A DNA stretch of 64,000 nucleotides from Cryptomeria japonica (lineage: Eukaryota; Streptophyta; Pinopsida; Cupressales; Cupressaceae): positions 531,628,291 through 531,692,290 of the forward strand of contig NC_081409.1 of assembly GCF_030272615.1 (NCBI RefSeq), in the 5' to 3' direction. Below are positions 11,450 to 24,562 of the stretch, in pieces. The notes beneath the pieces are model-generated. The model had not been told where the DNA came from and did no database searches. It saw nothing but the letters and a program-made list of their open reading frames with translations. How positions within the stretch are numbered: the first letter of the stretch is position 1; each line of letters begins with the position of its first letter. The position numbers and the translations under genes are program-made.

Positions 11450-14400
11450 ATGAAGTCCACACTACATTTGTTTGGGAATTTTTTTAGCCTGGCATCCACT
11501 GAGCCCATAGTTAGCGATACCGACCTAAAAGGGGAAAATATTGAGGTGTTGAAAGAGAGGGTGTTCAAGGGAATTGACAAATCTTTTGGTGTGGAGATTT
11601 TGAGTTGTGGTCTCATAGAAGAAACAAATTTTCCCCCAGCCATTCCTTGTCCAGAATTGATTCGGGAATGTATCGCTAGATACAACCCAGTGTCTGAGAC
11701 CATTAGGAGAGACAATGGTGAAACCCTTCTTGCCATAAATCGTGAAGTAATTTCCTCAATCTTCAAGATACCTGATTACCAATTCTCCAACTTTTCCCTT
11801 GCTCAGTCAATCATTGAGTTCAACATGGACAGAACCAAACACCGTAACAATGTAGCAAAATTCTGGTTGAAGGTTCCTCAAAGAGGTGGTTCCAGGTTAC
11901 CCAAGAATCCTAATAAGAATCACATGTTGCCTCACATTCATGATGTTATGATTTTGTTGCACCGGGCCAGAGGATCTGCTGAAGCTTATAGCTTTGACGA
12001 CTGGATTTATTGCTACGTGTAGCTGGTTTTGTAAGGAAAGCAGTATTTGGATTGGGCTGAATTGATTGCTGATTCAATGAGAGAACAACTAAGTATGGCT
12101 AAACAGTTCAAACAAAACTTCTTTATGTCTTTGTATCTCTTGTATTATTTGGCGTGTGTTAAGGAGTTGGTTGGAATATCGAAATAGCTCACTGAGGAGG
12201 ATGTTTCCGTATATGAGTTCTATCCCATGCTGCAAAAGGATAAGGCCTTATAGGATTTCAAAAGGGTTCACAATGCTTTTCTAAGTGACTTGTGTCATGA
12301 ATTGAAGAATATGAAAGCCAAAAGAATATCTGAGGATGCACAGACATTGATAAAGAGGTTTGGTAGTTTTTATATCCAGTTTCCACGCTTTTGTTACATA
12401 AGGGTAGGCGTCTTTGAAGAGGAGCCCTTCAAGCTCCCTCACTTTTGTTCAGATTGCTTTGTTCTGGTGGAGATATGTAGACAGCTGACCTCTGTAATAA
12501 AAAAGGCACAACCCAGGGATAAATGGGAGGGTCATTTTCCCATCCAATTGGGCGTGTTGTCCTGCAGTTTGATGTCCGATGCTCTGAGTATTGGAGCAGA
12601 TCTCAGGAATTTCAATTTTTCCCTGTATCCTGAAAGGAAAGGTTTCAATAATAAGGGTTTTTCCCGAAGTCTTGGTCTAATGCCATACCTCCCAATGCCT
12701 CAACTAGAGGATTTCTGGGAATATTGTACTGATGAACTCGAGGTGTTTAAAAGGGGAAACGTGAGGTTGGTGTTAGAACAAGTCATTTCATTACAGATAA
12801 AGTTGGATACTAAGGGGCTCAAAGAGGACTATCTAGAGCTATTCGAACCAGGATACTTAGCCCGTGCAGAAATTGAAATGCCTCCAATTGACTAGGATGA
12901 GGAAGAGAAATATGATATATAGTTAAGGACCAAAGAAGTTTTGGAAAGGACTGCAACGTGGGTTGCCAATAAGAAAGCAGCGAAATTAGGCATCAAGTCT
13001 AATTCTGCTAGAAGTAATAAGGACCCTCTACGTTCACCAAAGCGTCTTTCTAACATTGCTTCTATGCCTGTTCATGCAGGTAAGGATAACAAGCCACCCC
13101 AGCTTAGACATAGGTCTAATTCAACTTTGGATTTCTGTACTCCTCAGCATACCCAGTCTTGAAGTGTCGCTCAAAGAAAGATGGATCAAGCAAAGGATAC
13201 AGGGGTGAAAGATATGATTCTTGATGCCCAAATATTTGAAGTTGAAGACTTGGATAGTGATGTTGCTAATGCCTTGGATTCTCATATGGTGACTGTGGCT
13301 ATGATGCCACCTTCCAAAGCGATCAAAGGAACAACTAGCTCCAGTGCAACCCCTAAGTGGTTGACCACTTCGGTGAACAAAAAGCGGAGTTTTCTTCCCG
13401 TGACTATTCTGATTCAGGAAATGGTCATTAAGTACACAGAGAAGAGTCCTAAGCTGAAAAGGTTCAAGACCGCCGCCTGCCTTGACAATGATGAAGGAAC
13501 TAGAAAATGGGTTGCTAAAATCGCCTCGTACAAACCTAAGGACAAAAACAAGGAGGCTAGCCTCGATGATTTCAAGATCACAAAGGTGGAACTGGGAAAT
13601 ATGAATAGAGACACAGACAATCATTTATTCCAGGTATCGGCAAAGAAAATGCTCACCAGATCAGAGAAAGATGGGCAAGAAAAGAGAGAGGTAAAGCGAC
13701 ACATAAATGTTCTTTCCTAGTTCATCGACAGTATTGGTTGCTTTGGGGCACTCCCAATATCTCATGCTACAGAGAACTTCGACCTAACTTCGCTAGAAAA
13801 TAAAAAGTTAATGAGCCAAGTTCAATGGGCCAAGATTATTGCAGAAGCCGTGGAGAAATGGATTAAGGGAATAATCAAGGATGGGGAGAAGTACATCACC
13901 GACTCCCAGAGGTTATGTGATGAGATACAGAGTCTTATCGCTGAAGTTCAAAATTAGCTTGTACCGTGGGAGAAGGAGGAACACAAATGGCAGAATATCT
14001 TGCCCTTGTTTGCCAAAATAGAAGAATATGGAGTTACCAGGTTTTTGATGGAACAATCAATCAAACTAGTAGCGGATGAATGTTAGCTCTTTGTGCTGAA
14101 GAAAACCATAATGTGGCAAGTGCTTACCTTCAAGTCTATGATCTCCGATGCTAAGACCTTTGTTTATGAGCTCCAAGATCTCCAGTGCAGTATAGTTAAA
14201 GATAACAAGGTGGTTAACCCTGACCATGATTGGCAGTTGGAAATTTGCGGGTTGAACACACAGGATGCAATCAGGGCTTTCCAGATAAACATGGAGAAAA
14301 TCAAGGCCAAGGGTAATTTCACCTTGAAAGATATAACAAGGGTGGCTAGGATTGAGTCCATGAATTTTATTGGAAATGATCAGTTGCCGAAACACATCGA

Positions 14401-14551
14401 AAAGATGGTGAAGCACCAGTGGAATAAGGAGGCGGTGAAGGCAAAGCTTAATGCAATGAAAGTACCGAACCAATCTATTATTCAAGAACTCACAACCGCC
14501 CATGACGCCCGTGAAAGCGGAGAGGATGATGATGATGGAAAAGCGACATAA
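11450..14551 (+). pseudogene. Long ORF antisense to element A; unrecognised protein with 10 in-frame stops
   Basis: A single plus-strand frame runs from ATG 11450 to TAA 14549-14551 (about 1033 codons) without any frameshift. It is broken only by stops at 12020, 12185, 12251, 12893, 12920, 13718, 13955 and 14084 (all TAG), 12032 (TAA) and 13160 (TGA). An in-frame TGA at 11444 bounds the start. The N-terminal third has a segment YNPVSETIRRDNGETLLAI, then NREVISSIFKIPD. The middle is rich in aromatic and charged residues, a basic Ser/Lys-rich linker follows, and the C-terminus ends in an acidic DDDD run. I do not recognise a catalytic domain. It is antisense to the element's gag. Antisense extra ORFs are known in Tat-lineage elements such as Grande, though there they lie near the 3' end. 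The segment faintly resembles part of the second ORF of families B and C. An independent insertion is not excluded, but I see no flanking repeats. Confidence 0.7.
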
Positions 14552-15779
14552 TGCATTGGTTCAGGCTCGGTTTCCTTTATTTTTGTAATTTCTCATGTTT
14601 ATGCAAAGACTTCAGGACATCTGTCCCAGAATAAATCTTGTTGGTTTCATAACTATTTTGGGGGAGGTCGAGTTTTCAAGGAGACCTCCCCTATTCTAAA
14701 AACTATAAATTAGGGAAAGACAAATAGAATAGGGGTTAGATGGGGTGACCACTTTTGGTTAGTTTTTGCTTTTCCCTCTGTTTTGTGAATTTTCTATTTT
14801 GTAGAAGGAAGAATTAGACTGCTAAATCTGGAATGGAAAAAGATTTATACATGTATTATCGTGCCTTTGTCGCATAAGAATATATATATATATATATATA
14901 TATATACAAAGATCATACTGTTCTTGGGAGAAGGAAAATCTGTGGGTTTTGAATCTGTGTAGACACATATCTTTGCATATGCTTATCTAATTAAATAACA
15001 GTAATGATCTATCCATTGCAGAAAATTATTATTCTTCTAGTATTCCTTCCTTTGAGTGTTTGTTTTCTTTTAGAAAAGATTCGTGTTTGAGAACAGATTT
15101 GGTTTCTTTAATCTATTCATTCTTTATTAAACCTATGGAAATGGTGTACTAAACTTTGATTCAGTTACTTTCATCTCTTATATTGAAAAGATAGGAAAGA
15201 TTGTTTTCTTCTTTTTAGAAACATGTGTGAAATATTGGCCTCTCATCCAAGAATGAGGTAGGCAGCCTTACATGCTTTTGGGTTAAAAGCTACTACTCAA
15301 ATTAAATTAATTAAAATCATTTCTTGAATAACTGAAATAGGGAGTTGTACCTATGGAAAATTCAGAGGGAAGTGGTTTATACAACACTTACCCAACTGTT
15401 TAGTGAAACACTTGTCTTTAAAAGAAGGCGGCAGAGTTTAAAATTGATCATGTTAAGAAAAGACAAATCCGTTCACTAACATATTCTCACCTGACCATAT
15501 GATAATTCTCAAAGAACTGAATGAGTAAACATAGAAGCAAATGACAAAGTAGTTACTTGTATGACTATTCCCATAGAGCCGAATGAAAAAATACATAATC
15601 AAATATTCAGAGCAGAAATTCGTACGAGGCCCTTTTCAGATTCGTACAATAAAACAGGGCCCTTGATAGAATATCGTATGATGCAGTAATAACACTCGTA
15701 TGATATTTAGCAGGGATTGTACGGATGAGACCTGTAGGATAAAAAAAGTGATTTTGAGGCCGAAATATTGAATTCCATG
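14552..15779. other. Non-coding segment between antisense ORF and PBS of element A
   Basis: No gene supported. It contains a (TA)13 run at 14881-14906 and a scatter of TCGTACGA/TCGTATGA words at 15616-15725. Confidence 0.5.
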
Positions 15780-15797
15780 CCCCACGGTGGGTTCCAA
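15780..15797 (-). other. Candidate primer-binding site of element A
   Basis: On the minus strand TGGAACCCACCGTGGGG follows the LTR end (CACACATACA) after a short T run. It resembles the TGGCGCCCACCGTGGGG-type site seen in Tat-like plant elements, with three consecutive changes near the 5' end. The cognate tRNA was not checked. Confidence 0.55.
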
Positions 15798-15800
15798 AAA

Positions 15801-16841
15801 TGTATGTGTGAAAAGTGGACCTGTATCTGTATCTGGAATACACAACACTTCAATTAAGTCATTACATGTATAGTAAGTAAATCAATAATCAATGAATAAT
15901 AAACCATTACAAAGTGACCCATTGCCTTCTAGTAGATGCAAGTTTAGATTGCTCTCAGATTGCTAAGCTATCTAGTGACTAGACAACAGCTAAATGAAGG
16001 ATTTTTAATCTATATGAGCATAATATTGAGCTAAATAAATGCAAGATTTAAGCTAGATGAATGCATGATTTGCAAGATTTAATCTAACATGATTTAAGCA
16101 ACATATGAATATTTAAGCTAAATGATTTTAGCAATATAAAATAACTAATATGCAATATCTCAATGCAAATTCTCAATGAACCTAGAGCAAAAACAACACA
16201 ATAACAATATATTCTCCAGGATCTTTTGAATAAGAGATGAGAGCCTGAATTTATAGAAAATTCAGAAAGAAACCAACGACTGAGATCAAATGATGATGAG
16301 CAATCAAGATTTTCCAAGAGGAAGCACAATCTAGGTGAATTGATGTGATTGGATGCTTCTCTCAATTTTACAGGAAATTGAACTAAAATTAAGATAAAAT
16401 CAGGAAAAACCTGATTTATTCTTTATTTCATTCAATTTTAATATTTAATTGTTTTAATTGCTTTCTTTGAGATTATTTATCAATTTTAAATTTGTTTTTC
16501 AAGATTATCTCCAATTGATTTCTTTTCTCAAATTTTAATTGTTTTTTGTCAATTAATTCCTTTTTTGATGATTTAATGGCAAATTGATTTATTTAATTAA
16601 ATATGTTTGGATATTCAATAAAATAAATAGGACAATTGTTTAAAAATGATTTACTTGGAATGATCAATTAATTAAATAAATATTTAATTAATATTGGTTG
16701 ATTAATTTGCCATGTGACATTGATGATTTTAGAAATTAATTGTATGCTCAAGATTTATTTTAATTGCCTTTGGTTAGGACCTTCGTGATGTTGTCGCGAT
16801 TAGGGGCTCATGATTTAGGTGACCATTTTTAGGGTATTACA
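15801..16841 (-). repeat. 5' LTR of element A
   Basis: The 1041-bp unit begins on the minus strand at 16841 (TGTAATACCC) and ends at 15801 (..CA). Its first 485 bp match the other LTR at 1-353 plus 1267-1392. The flank after 16841 is a microsatellite, so the element inserted beside or into an ATGT/ACAT array. The left TSD lies outside the window and cannot be compared. Confidence 0.82.
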
Positions 16842-17977
<1,136 letters not shown>

Positions 17978-17982
17978 GAATG

Positions 17983-18749
17983 TGTTGGCATATGCACACT
18001 CCAATGAGACATTGTAGGTGATTGAAGGTTTTGTCATTGATGGCAACCTTACAATCCTATGGAACCGGAAAGGCATCACACTGGCAAGATAGTTCATCGA
18101 TATCAACAGATCACACTCTACACCGACACAGAGAAAGGAAGCATACCAGCACAGAGGCTGACAAGATTTTTGATATATTATTGTAAAAAATTTATAAGCC
18201 GACTTGGCAAGTTGTAAAATGACTCTTATATATAAGAGAGATCATTGTAGACATTTTGTAAGTGACAAGAAAAAGATATTAGGCAGACCTATTATGCGAA
18301 ATATAGGGTAAAGGTTTTATGTAAAGATTAGAGCAGAAACTGGTACTGTATCTGGCATTATAGATGCTATTGTAAAGTAGTACAAGATACTGGATTTGTA
18401 TAATCCACATTGTAAGTTAGTGAGACTTCCCATTGAGCAGTGAGCTCTAGGCAATTGGCCTTCCTGCATGTGCAGGCCCCTCTTGTAAGTAATATTCTCT
18501 TATTGGCCAGTAAGTGAATATTGTGGGTCACAAATCCCACTGAGGTTTTTCCCACATTGGGTTTCCTTGTTAAATCCTTGTTTCTTAGTGTGCTTTTCAT
18601 GTGGATGCTTTTAATTCTGCCTATTGTATTATTTCTTGCATACCGGTATACTGTTATAATATGTTCTACATGTTTTAAGTTAAGAAATTCAATTCACCGG
18701 TTAGATATTGATTCAACCCCCCCTCTCAGTATCTGTGGGAATCTCAACA
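17983..18749 (+). repeat. 5' LTR of B2
   Basis: This 767-bp LTR matches the 3' LTR at 23777-24557. A strong TATA motif TATATATAA lies at 18227-18235, followed by GAGAGATCATTGTAGACA, a plausible transcription-start region. Near its end is the family's CCCCCCCTCTCAGTATCTGTGGG-type boundary sequence (about 18716-18740). Confidence 0.92.
18227..18235 (+). promoter_or_regulatory. TATA box in B2 5' LTR
   Basis: TATATATAA lies about 245 bp from the LTR start and is conserved in B1, B2 and B3 LTRs as (A/T)TATATAAGAGA. It is the likely polymerase II core promoter. Confidence 0.65.
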
Positions 18750-18751
18750 AT

Positions 18752-18763
18752 TGGTATCAGAGC
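18752..18763 (+). other. Primer-binding site of B2 (initiator Met tRNA)
   Basis: TGGTATCAGAGC begins three bases after the LTR end. This is the standard plant copia/chromovirus site complementary to the 3' end of initiator methionine tRNA. Confidence 0.93.
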
Positions 18764-18820
18764 TTGGTCCTCTATTTTCAGAACCCTAACAACTTGAGGA
18801 AGATCTTGACACCGGTAGAG

Positions 18821-19978
18821 ATGGAAAATCTGATGAAGCAACTTGAAGCAGCTCTTTCAGACTATGATATAGAAAAATTGAAAAATATCAAACTAGAAGA
18901 TGATCTAGAAGCAGCTCACGATATCATTCAAGCACTTCAAGAGAATCTTACTATTGCAAGAAATAAGAGAAGAGAACTTTGTGAAAAGATGCAAAATGAG
19001 AATGATGAAAAGGAATCACTTAATGATATGATAAGCAAGCTGAAACTGGAGAACATGACAACAAAGAATGAGATGCAAGATATGACTATGAGATTTTGTA
19101 AAGAAATTGAAGATAGGAAGAAGAATGAAGAAGAATTGACCAGAAGACTAAGTGATGCAACAAATGAGAACACACAACTTAGCTATGAAAATGATTTATT
19201 GAAGACAGATCTGATGCACACTCAGAATGACTCCAATGAACTAATGAGGTAGAAATAAGTCCTAGAAAGAGAACTAGAAACTGCAAATCAACATAAAGAA
19301 AAATTCAAGAAAAGCTCAGAGGAACTTGGTAACTTGCTGAAGAATCAAAAACCTAAAGGTGACACTTTGAGAATTGGATTTGAAGTTGGTGAAAGCTCTG
19401 GTACTGCAAACACACAGGATCACAACAAACTGGTAAGGCAACCTAATGCTTATAAATTCAATGGAAAATGCTTTAACTGTAATAAGTATGGTCATAGAGA
19501 AAATGAATGTAGATCTAGAAATTATCAGAATATCAACACACCTACCGGTCAATGTTCAAAATGTAACAAAGTTGGTCACAACTCTGAAAATTGCAGAATG
19601 AATGTGAGATGTTATGTTTGTGGAAGATTTGGATATTTATCTAATCAATGCAGAACACAAACCGACATAGGTTATGGGAAAGCTATTCAGAAGAATAATG
19701 TGACTTGTTATGCATGTAACAAGATTGGGCATATTGCAAAATTTTGTAGAAGTAAAGGATCACTGACATACAACAAAAGTTCTAACTTGAAAGGTAAAGA
19801 AAAAGTGGAAGAGGTTAAGCAATAATTCTCAAAACAATGGATTAGAAAAGATGATCTAAATGTTCGGAATACTCCTCCACTGGTAGAACCAATCAATGCT
19901 TCACCGACAGGATAGAGTGATGCTTCACTAGTAGGACAGAGTAGTGCTGCACTGATAGGAAGTTCTTTATCAAATTGA
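18821..19978 (+). pseudogene. B2 ORF1: coiled-coil protein with four CCHC zinc knuckles (Gag C-terminal-like)
   Basis: From ATG 18821 the frame runs to TGA 19976-19978 (385 codons), broken by TAG 19250, TAA 19256, TAA 19823 and TAG 19913. Residues ~1-165 are Glu/Lys/Asn-rich heptad-like coiled coil, ending in FKKSSEELGNLLKNQKP, the motif that precedes the nucleocapsid in SIRE-type Gag. Four knuckles of C-x2-C-x4-H-x4-C form follow: CFNCNKYGHRENEC, CSKCNKVGHNSENC, CYVCGRFGYLSNQC (His replaced by Tyr) and CYACNKIGHIAKFC. The N-terminal copia Gag core is missing. The likely role was RNA binding or packaging. The sister ORF in B3 reads through three of the four stop sites, indicating point decay. 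Confidence 0.8.
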
Positions 19979-20285
19979 AGAAAGTTTCCTTGAGGGTTTG
20001 GCAATCTAATGACACATGTGCTATTATTCCCTCAGTTAGAGATGAGAAGTTGGAAATTACTTCATTACTGACAGACAATGTTAAGTGACTACTTAACCGA
20101 CATGCATTAAATGTGGTAGATGGCAAATAAACATTATAAATTTTTGATTTTGGCTCCATTTCATTTCACCATGATTTCAAACATTCATAGAGCGCGAAAT
20201 TTGCAGAGCTAAGGAATTTCAAGCAAAGAGGTGAAGCACTTCAAGCAATCAATCCATCCAAAGACAGAAAAAGGTATTTATCATC

Positions 20286-23200
20286 ATGGCATCCACCTCT
20301 GCACTTGAATATATAGCAAACCCTACTGTAGTTGAGGTTATAAAATGCCCTAGGCCCGTATTTCAACTAGTTCCCGAGGTAGTAAAGAAAGATGACAATA
20401 TAGGTGCTTTCTCTCAAATACCAAAAGGAGTTGTTTATGCTGAAGACCCCAGAATTTACATTCACTATAACATAGAGAAATTGGGAGATGAAGAGATCAA
20501 AACAATGTATAAATCTGTCATATGTGATAATTCTGGAAATGTGAAACTAGAACATAAAATCATTGAAACCCTAGGATTTACTAAAATCCTCTGCATTCCT
20601 GAATTTCCCAAGGATGTGATTAGGATAGTCTTAAGTAGGGTACATGGTGATTTTTTATGGTTAGATGCAATTCACAAAATTACCAAGGAAGCTGTGAAAG
20701 CTGTCACAGGGTTACCGTCCACTGGTAAAAGACCAGAAAAGACTAAAAATGTCTCCAATGACCTAGTAACTAAACTAACTGGTGCAACATCCGACAGAAG
20801 GTCCTTGAGGGTAAATGATGTAACAGATATAAATGTGAGATTTGTTAGCATGATTTTAGGGTATAAAGCTACTCATGCAAATAGACTTAATTAGTTTCAA
20901 GTTTATGCATTAAGAGTGCTTATGATATGGTTACAAACAATGTGAAAATTGACATATGGGAATAGTTAAAAGATGAGTTAATTGACAACTTAGGAAAGAT
21001 AAGGAAAGATAAGAAAGGAAATTTTAGATTTGGTAATCTGCTTGTATGCTTGATGCTACACATAACCAAACAGGTTCCCGGTATAGGCTATAAAGTACTT
21101 GGATTTGATATACCGGTAGGAAAACAGTGAACAAAACTATTCAACAACATGGTTGAAGACAAGGATAATAATATCCATGAATACTTTCAAGCACTTAAGG
21201 CCAAAATGAAGAAGAGAATTAGATTATCACAAAAGATTGTTGACAAGTACAAGGATGATATATGTTTTGTAATAAAAAAGGATGAGATCTGGATGGAAGT
21301 AGTCATCCCAAGAACAATCTGGGTAACAGAGATGGGTTATGAGACAGATGATCATATAATTGAGACTTATGCTAAAGCACTTCTGGAAGCACCAAACGAA
21401 CCAAAGGAAGAAGTATTTGGTAGTGCTGAGACCATAGAAAAATAAATTCAATCTAAGAAGAGAGTGAAAAAGGTTGAGGTAGTTGTGAGAAGAGGTTCTA
21501 GACAACCAAAGGCTATTAAAAAAGATGTATTAAAGCAAACCGGTATCACTGAGGATGCGTTAGGAACTCTACAACTTGAGACTCACCTATCACTGGTAGG
21601 CACTTCTTCAGAGAGTGACATGCTTGCAGCTTTCAAAAGAGTTGTAAGGAAAAGAGATCCTTCACCGGCAACCACACCCTCACCTAGGAGAACTAGATAG
21701 AAACAACAAGCAGTAAGATCTCCGGTTATAAAGACTACACCAAAGAAGAAACTGACACCCAAGAAAAAGAAGAGAACAAAACAAAACTTGGCCCCTCTTG
21801 ACATATTGCTAAATAAAATTACAGAGGAAGGGAAAGTCAAAAACATAGGAAAGGTCTATGACACTTTGACAACAAATGAAAAAGAACAAGTGGAAAACAG
21901 TGTTATTTTGCACATGGACATGTATAAGAAATTTTTGATGGAAGTTGTAGATGAAGTACCAAATGAACTGTTCAAAAGACTGGAAGCAAGAAGACAAGCT
22001 GTTATAGAGCTTGATAAGAAAATCAAAATTGAAAAGTTACTAGCTGTTTATCCAGTAAACTCACCTAAGGACCTAAGGAGATAGATGACTTAATTGCTGA
22101 AGCCAACTAGTCAGTATTCTCTACTGCACACTAGCATATTGCTTTAATGGTTGGAAGAGTTAATGAGGTAACTAAAGAAACAGAAAATGCATGGGACATA
22201 TTTCTTGTTGAGAAAGAAAAACAGGAAGAATACAAGAACCCCAAACCAATAAAGGTATATCAGAAGGAGAGAGACAAAGGAAAAGGAAAGGTTGGTGGAC
22301 CTCTGAGTATCAAAGTTAAAGATAACTTATCCCCACCGCCTCAAATTACATCATCGGTATAAACTACTGAAGATCAACCGGTAGATGAGAATATGAACAT
22401 AAAGGATACTAATCCTAATCCTGAAGTCTTATACATAGTAGATGTTGATACACAAAAGATCAACATTGTGGTAGATAAAGATACAACTGGTAAGATAGAC
22501 ATGGCTAGTGAGCCACCGGTAACTAAGCAAACTGATCAAACACAAGAGAAACTAGCAGATGATAACATAGAAGAATAGATAGAGAAACAAGAAGAGCAAA
22601 AGGCTTCGGAACAGGAACAGGTACAAAAATAGAGTCATGAGGAAACAGTACAACCGGCAACGGGAGAAGTACACAAACCATTGCTTAAGGAAATGCAAAC
22701 ACAAACAGACCTACCAGAGGTCACAACAAGCTTGGTTACTTCCTCCACAAATGGAATTCAAAATGTTGGTTCCTCCTCAGCAGGCCACAAATCAACAAAT
22801 GTAACTGAAGTACTCTTAGATTCAATCAAAAGGATAACAGATTGTAGTTCACAGGCTTATAAAGCTATAGAAGACACAATCCCAATTTTGAAGGTAATTG
22901 CTCCTAACTGTAACATAGACAATAAAGATTCTTTAGGACAACTTGATACTTTGTGTAAATACATCACTGAGAACACAATGACTATTGAGAAAATAAAGGA
23001 AGAGACTTTGAAGGATAAGGTAGAAATTGAAAAGCAAAAATTCTTTGAAGATCAGATAAAGAAGTGTACAAGGGAATTTGACACACTTCTACCGGAACTA
23101 TGTAACTTATTGAAAGAATATAATACTTTGTACAAAGATACCTGCAAGACAAACTTTTTGACAGTAGACATAGATAATAAAATGAACAACGTACAAGATG

Positions 23201-23565
23201 AAATCAATAAACTTGTTGACAATTTTGTTAACTCACCTGATACATTATCAGTTTTTGAGCAAAGGATAACAAATTTTGACAAAGAGTTACTTAAGTTAGA
23301 AAGAGAAAAGGAGAGAATAGTGGATAAGGAAAAGAATTTGAGACTAAAACTGAGTCCAAGATTGGACTATCTAGCATCATTGCGGAAGGAAATATCTAAG
23401 GCACTAATACAGGGACAGAAAACACTGGCGGAGCATATGCAACACCTCACCGGTACAGTTAAAAGAATAGAGACAACAATAAGAGACAGTAAGAAGTTTA
23501 TGGAGAGTATAAAATTGATTTTGGCGGATCTATTTCAAATTGTAACTACCCAGTTACAAGGTTGA
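20286..23565 (+). pseudogene. B2 ORF2: long unrecognised retrotransposon protein
   Basis: The region starts at ATG 20286 and ends at TGA 23563-23565, about 1090 codons. Frameshifts lie near 20905 and 22080, and there are TAG and TGA stops between. The N-terminal part has VLSRVHGDFLWLDAIHK followed by ITKEAVKAVTGLPSTG. About 300 residues later comes EVVIPRTIWVTEMGYE. The middle is Lys/Pro/Thr-rich linker (hydrophilic, likely disordered). The last ~300 residues are charged and helical, probably coiled coil. It is homologous along its length to C1 ORF2. I know no function. It has no polymerase, nuclease or membrane segments. It occupies the place of pol downstream of the knuckle ORF, about 300 bp after it, so it was probably a separate translation unit. 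Confidence 0.72.
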
Positions 23566-23764
23566 GGCTACAATTCTATTGACACCTTGACAACCTTTGT
23601 CATTGATGCCAAAGGGGAAGTAGTAGTATGAGAAAATAATCGACAAAAAACTTATCTACTCATGGGGAGTTCTTATATTTTTGGTAACATATTTTTGGAA
23701 ACATTTTTGGATTAAAGTTTTGGATACACTTTTGAATTTTCTCATGAGTGTTGCCATCAATGCC

Positions 23765-23775
23765 AAAGGGGGAGA
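23765..23775 (+). other. Polypurine tract of B2
   Basis: AAAGGGGGAGA lies directly before the 3' LTR, within GATGCCAAAGGGGGAGA, the context typical of SIRE-type elements. Confidence 0.9.
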
Positions 23776-23776
23776 T

Positions 23777-24557
23777 TGTTGGCATATTCACACTCCAATG
23801 AGACATTGTAGGTGATTGAAGGTTTTGTCATTGATGACAACCTTACAATCCTATGGCACTGACAAGGCATTACACCGACAAGATAGTTCACCGGCATCAA
23901 TAGATCACACTCTACACCGGCACAGAGAAAGGAAGCATACCGACACAGAGGCTGACATGATTTTTTATATACTATATTTTGTTTATTATTGTAAAAACTT
24001 TGTAAGCCGACTTGGAAATTTGTAAAATGACTCTTATATATAAGAGAGATCATTGTAGACATTTTGCAAGCGACAATAAAAAGATATTAGGCAGACCTAT
24101 TATGCGAAATATAGGGTAAAGGTTTTATGTAAAGAACAAAGCAAAAATCGATATCGGATCTGGCATTATAGATGCTATTGTAAAGTAGTACAAGATATTG
24201 GATTTGTATAATCCACATTTTAAGTTAGTGGGACTTCCCATTGAGCAGTGAGCTCTAGGAAATTGGCCTTCCTGCATGTGCATGCCCCTCTTGTAATTAA
24301 TATTCTCTTATTGGCCAGTAAGTGAATATTGTGGGTCACAAATCCTACCAAGGTTTTTCCCACACTGGGTTTCCTCGTTAAATCCTTGTGTCATGGTGTG
24401 ATTTTCATGTGGATGATTTTAATTCTGTTTATTGCATTATTTCTTGCATACCAGTATACTGTTATAATATGTTCTACATGTTTTAAGTTAAGAAATTCAA
24501 TTCACCGGTTAGATACTAATTCATCCCCCCTTCTCAGTATTTGTGGGAATCCTAACA
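23777..24557 (+). repeat. 3' LTR of B2
   Basis: This 781-bp copy starts TGTTGGCA and ends CCTAACA, followed by the TSD GAATG at 24558-24562. Confidence 0.93.
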
Positions 24558-24562
24558 GAATG

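Larger units (their letters stand above)
1..16841 (-). mobile_element. Element A: large non-autonomous Tat-like Ty3/gypsy LTR retrotransposon (3' end outside window)
   Basis: The segments 1-353 plus 1267-1392 match 16357-16841 almost base for base, so they are two LTR copies of one element. On the minus strand the LTR starts TGTAATACCC and ends CA. The 5' LTR is followed by a primer-site-like sequence containing CCCACCGTGGGG (15780-15797), and the 3' LTR is preceded by a purine tract (1393-1405). A Gag fragment with a Tat-type degenerate zinc-knuckle segment lies at 7300-8333. I found no protease, reverse transcriptase or integrase motif on either strand, so the element appears non-autonomous. 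A long ORF runs antisense at 11450-14551. Lineage assignment to Tat is inference from the PBS-like sequence and the Gag segment. Confidence 0.75.
17983..24557 (+). mobile_element. Element B2: complete non-autonomous SIRE/copia-like LTR retrotransposon
   Basis: The 6575-bp unit has two LTRs (TGTTGGCA...CAACA), the exact 5-bp duplication GAATG at 17978-17982 and 24558-24562, a TGGTATCAGAGC primer site and an AAAGGGGGAGA polypurine tract. Both PBS and PPT are of the kind found in SIRE-type Ty1/copia elements. The interior holds two ORFs in place of gag-pol: a coiled-coil zinc-knuckle protein and a long unrecognised protein. No protease, integrase, reverse transcriptase or RNase H is visible, so movement would need enzymes from an autonomous partner. 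B3 is a sister copy. Confidence 0.93.
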
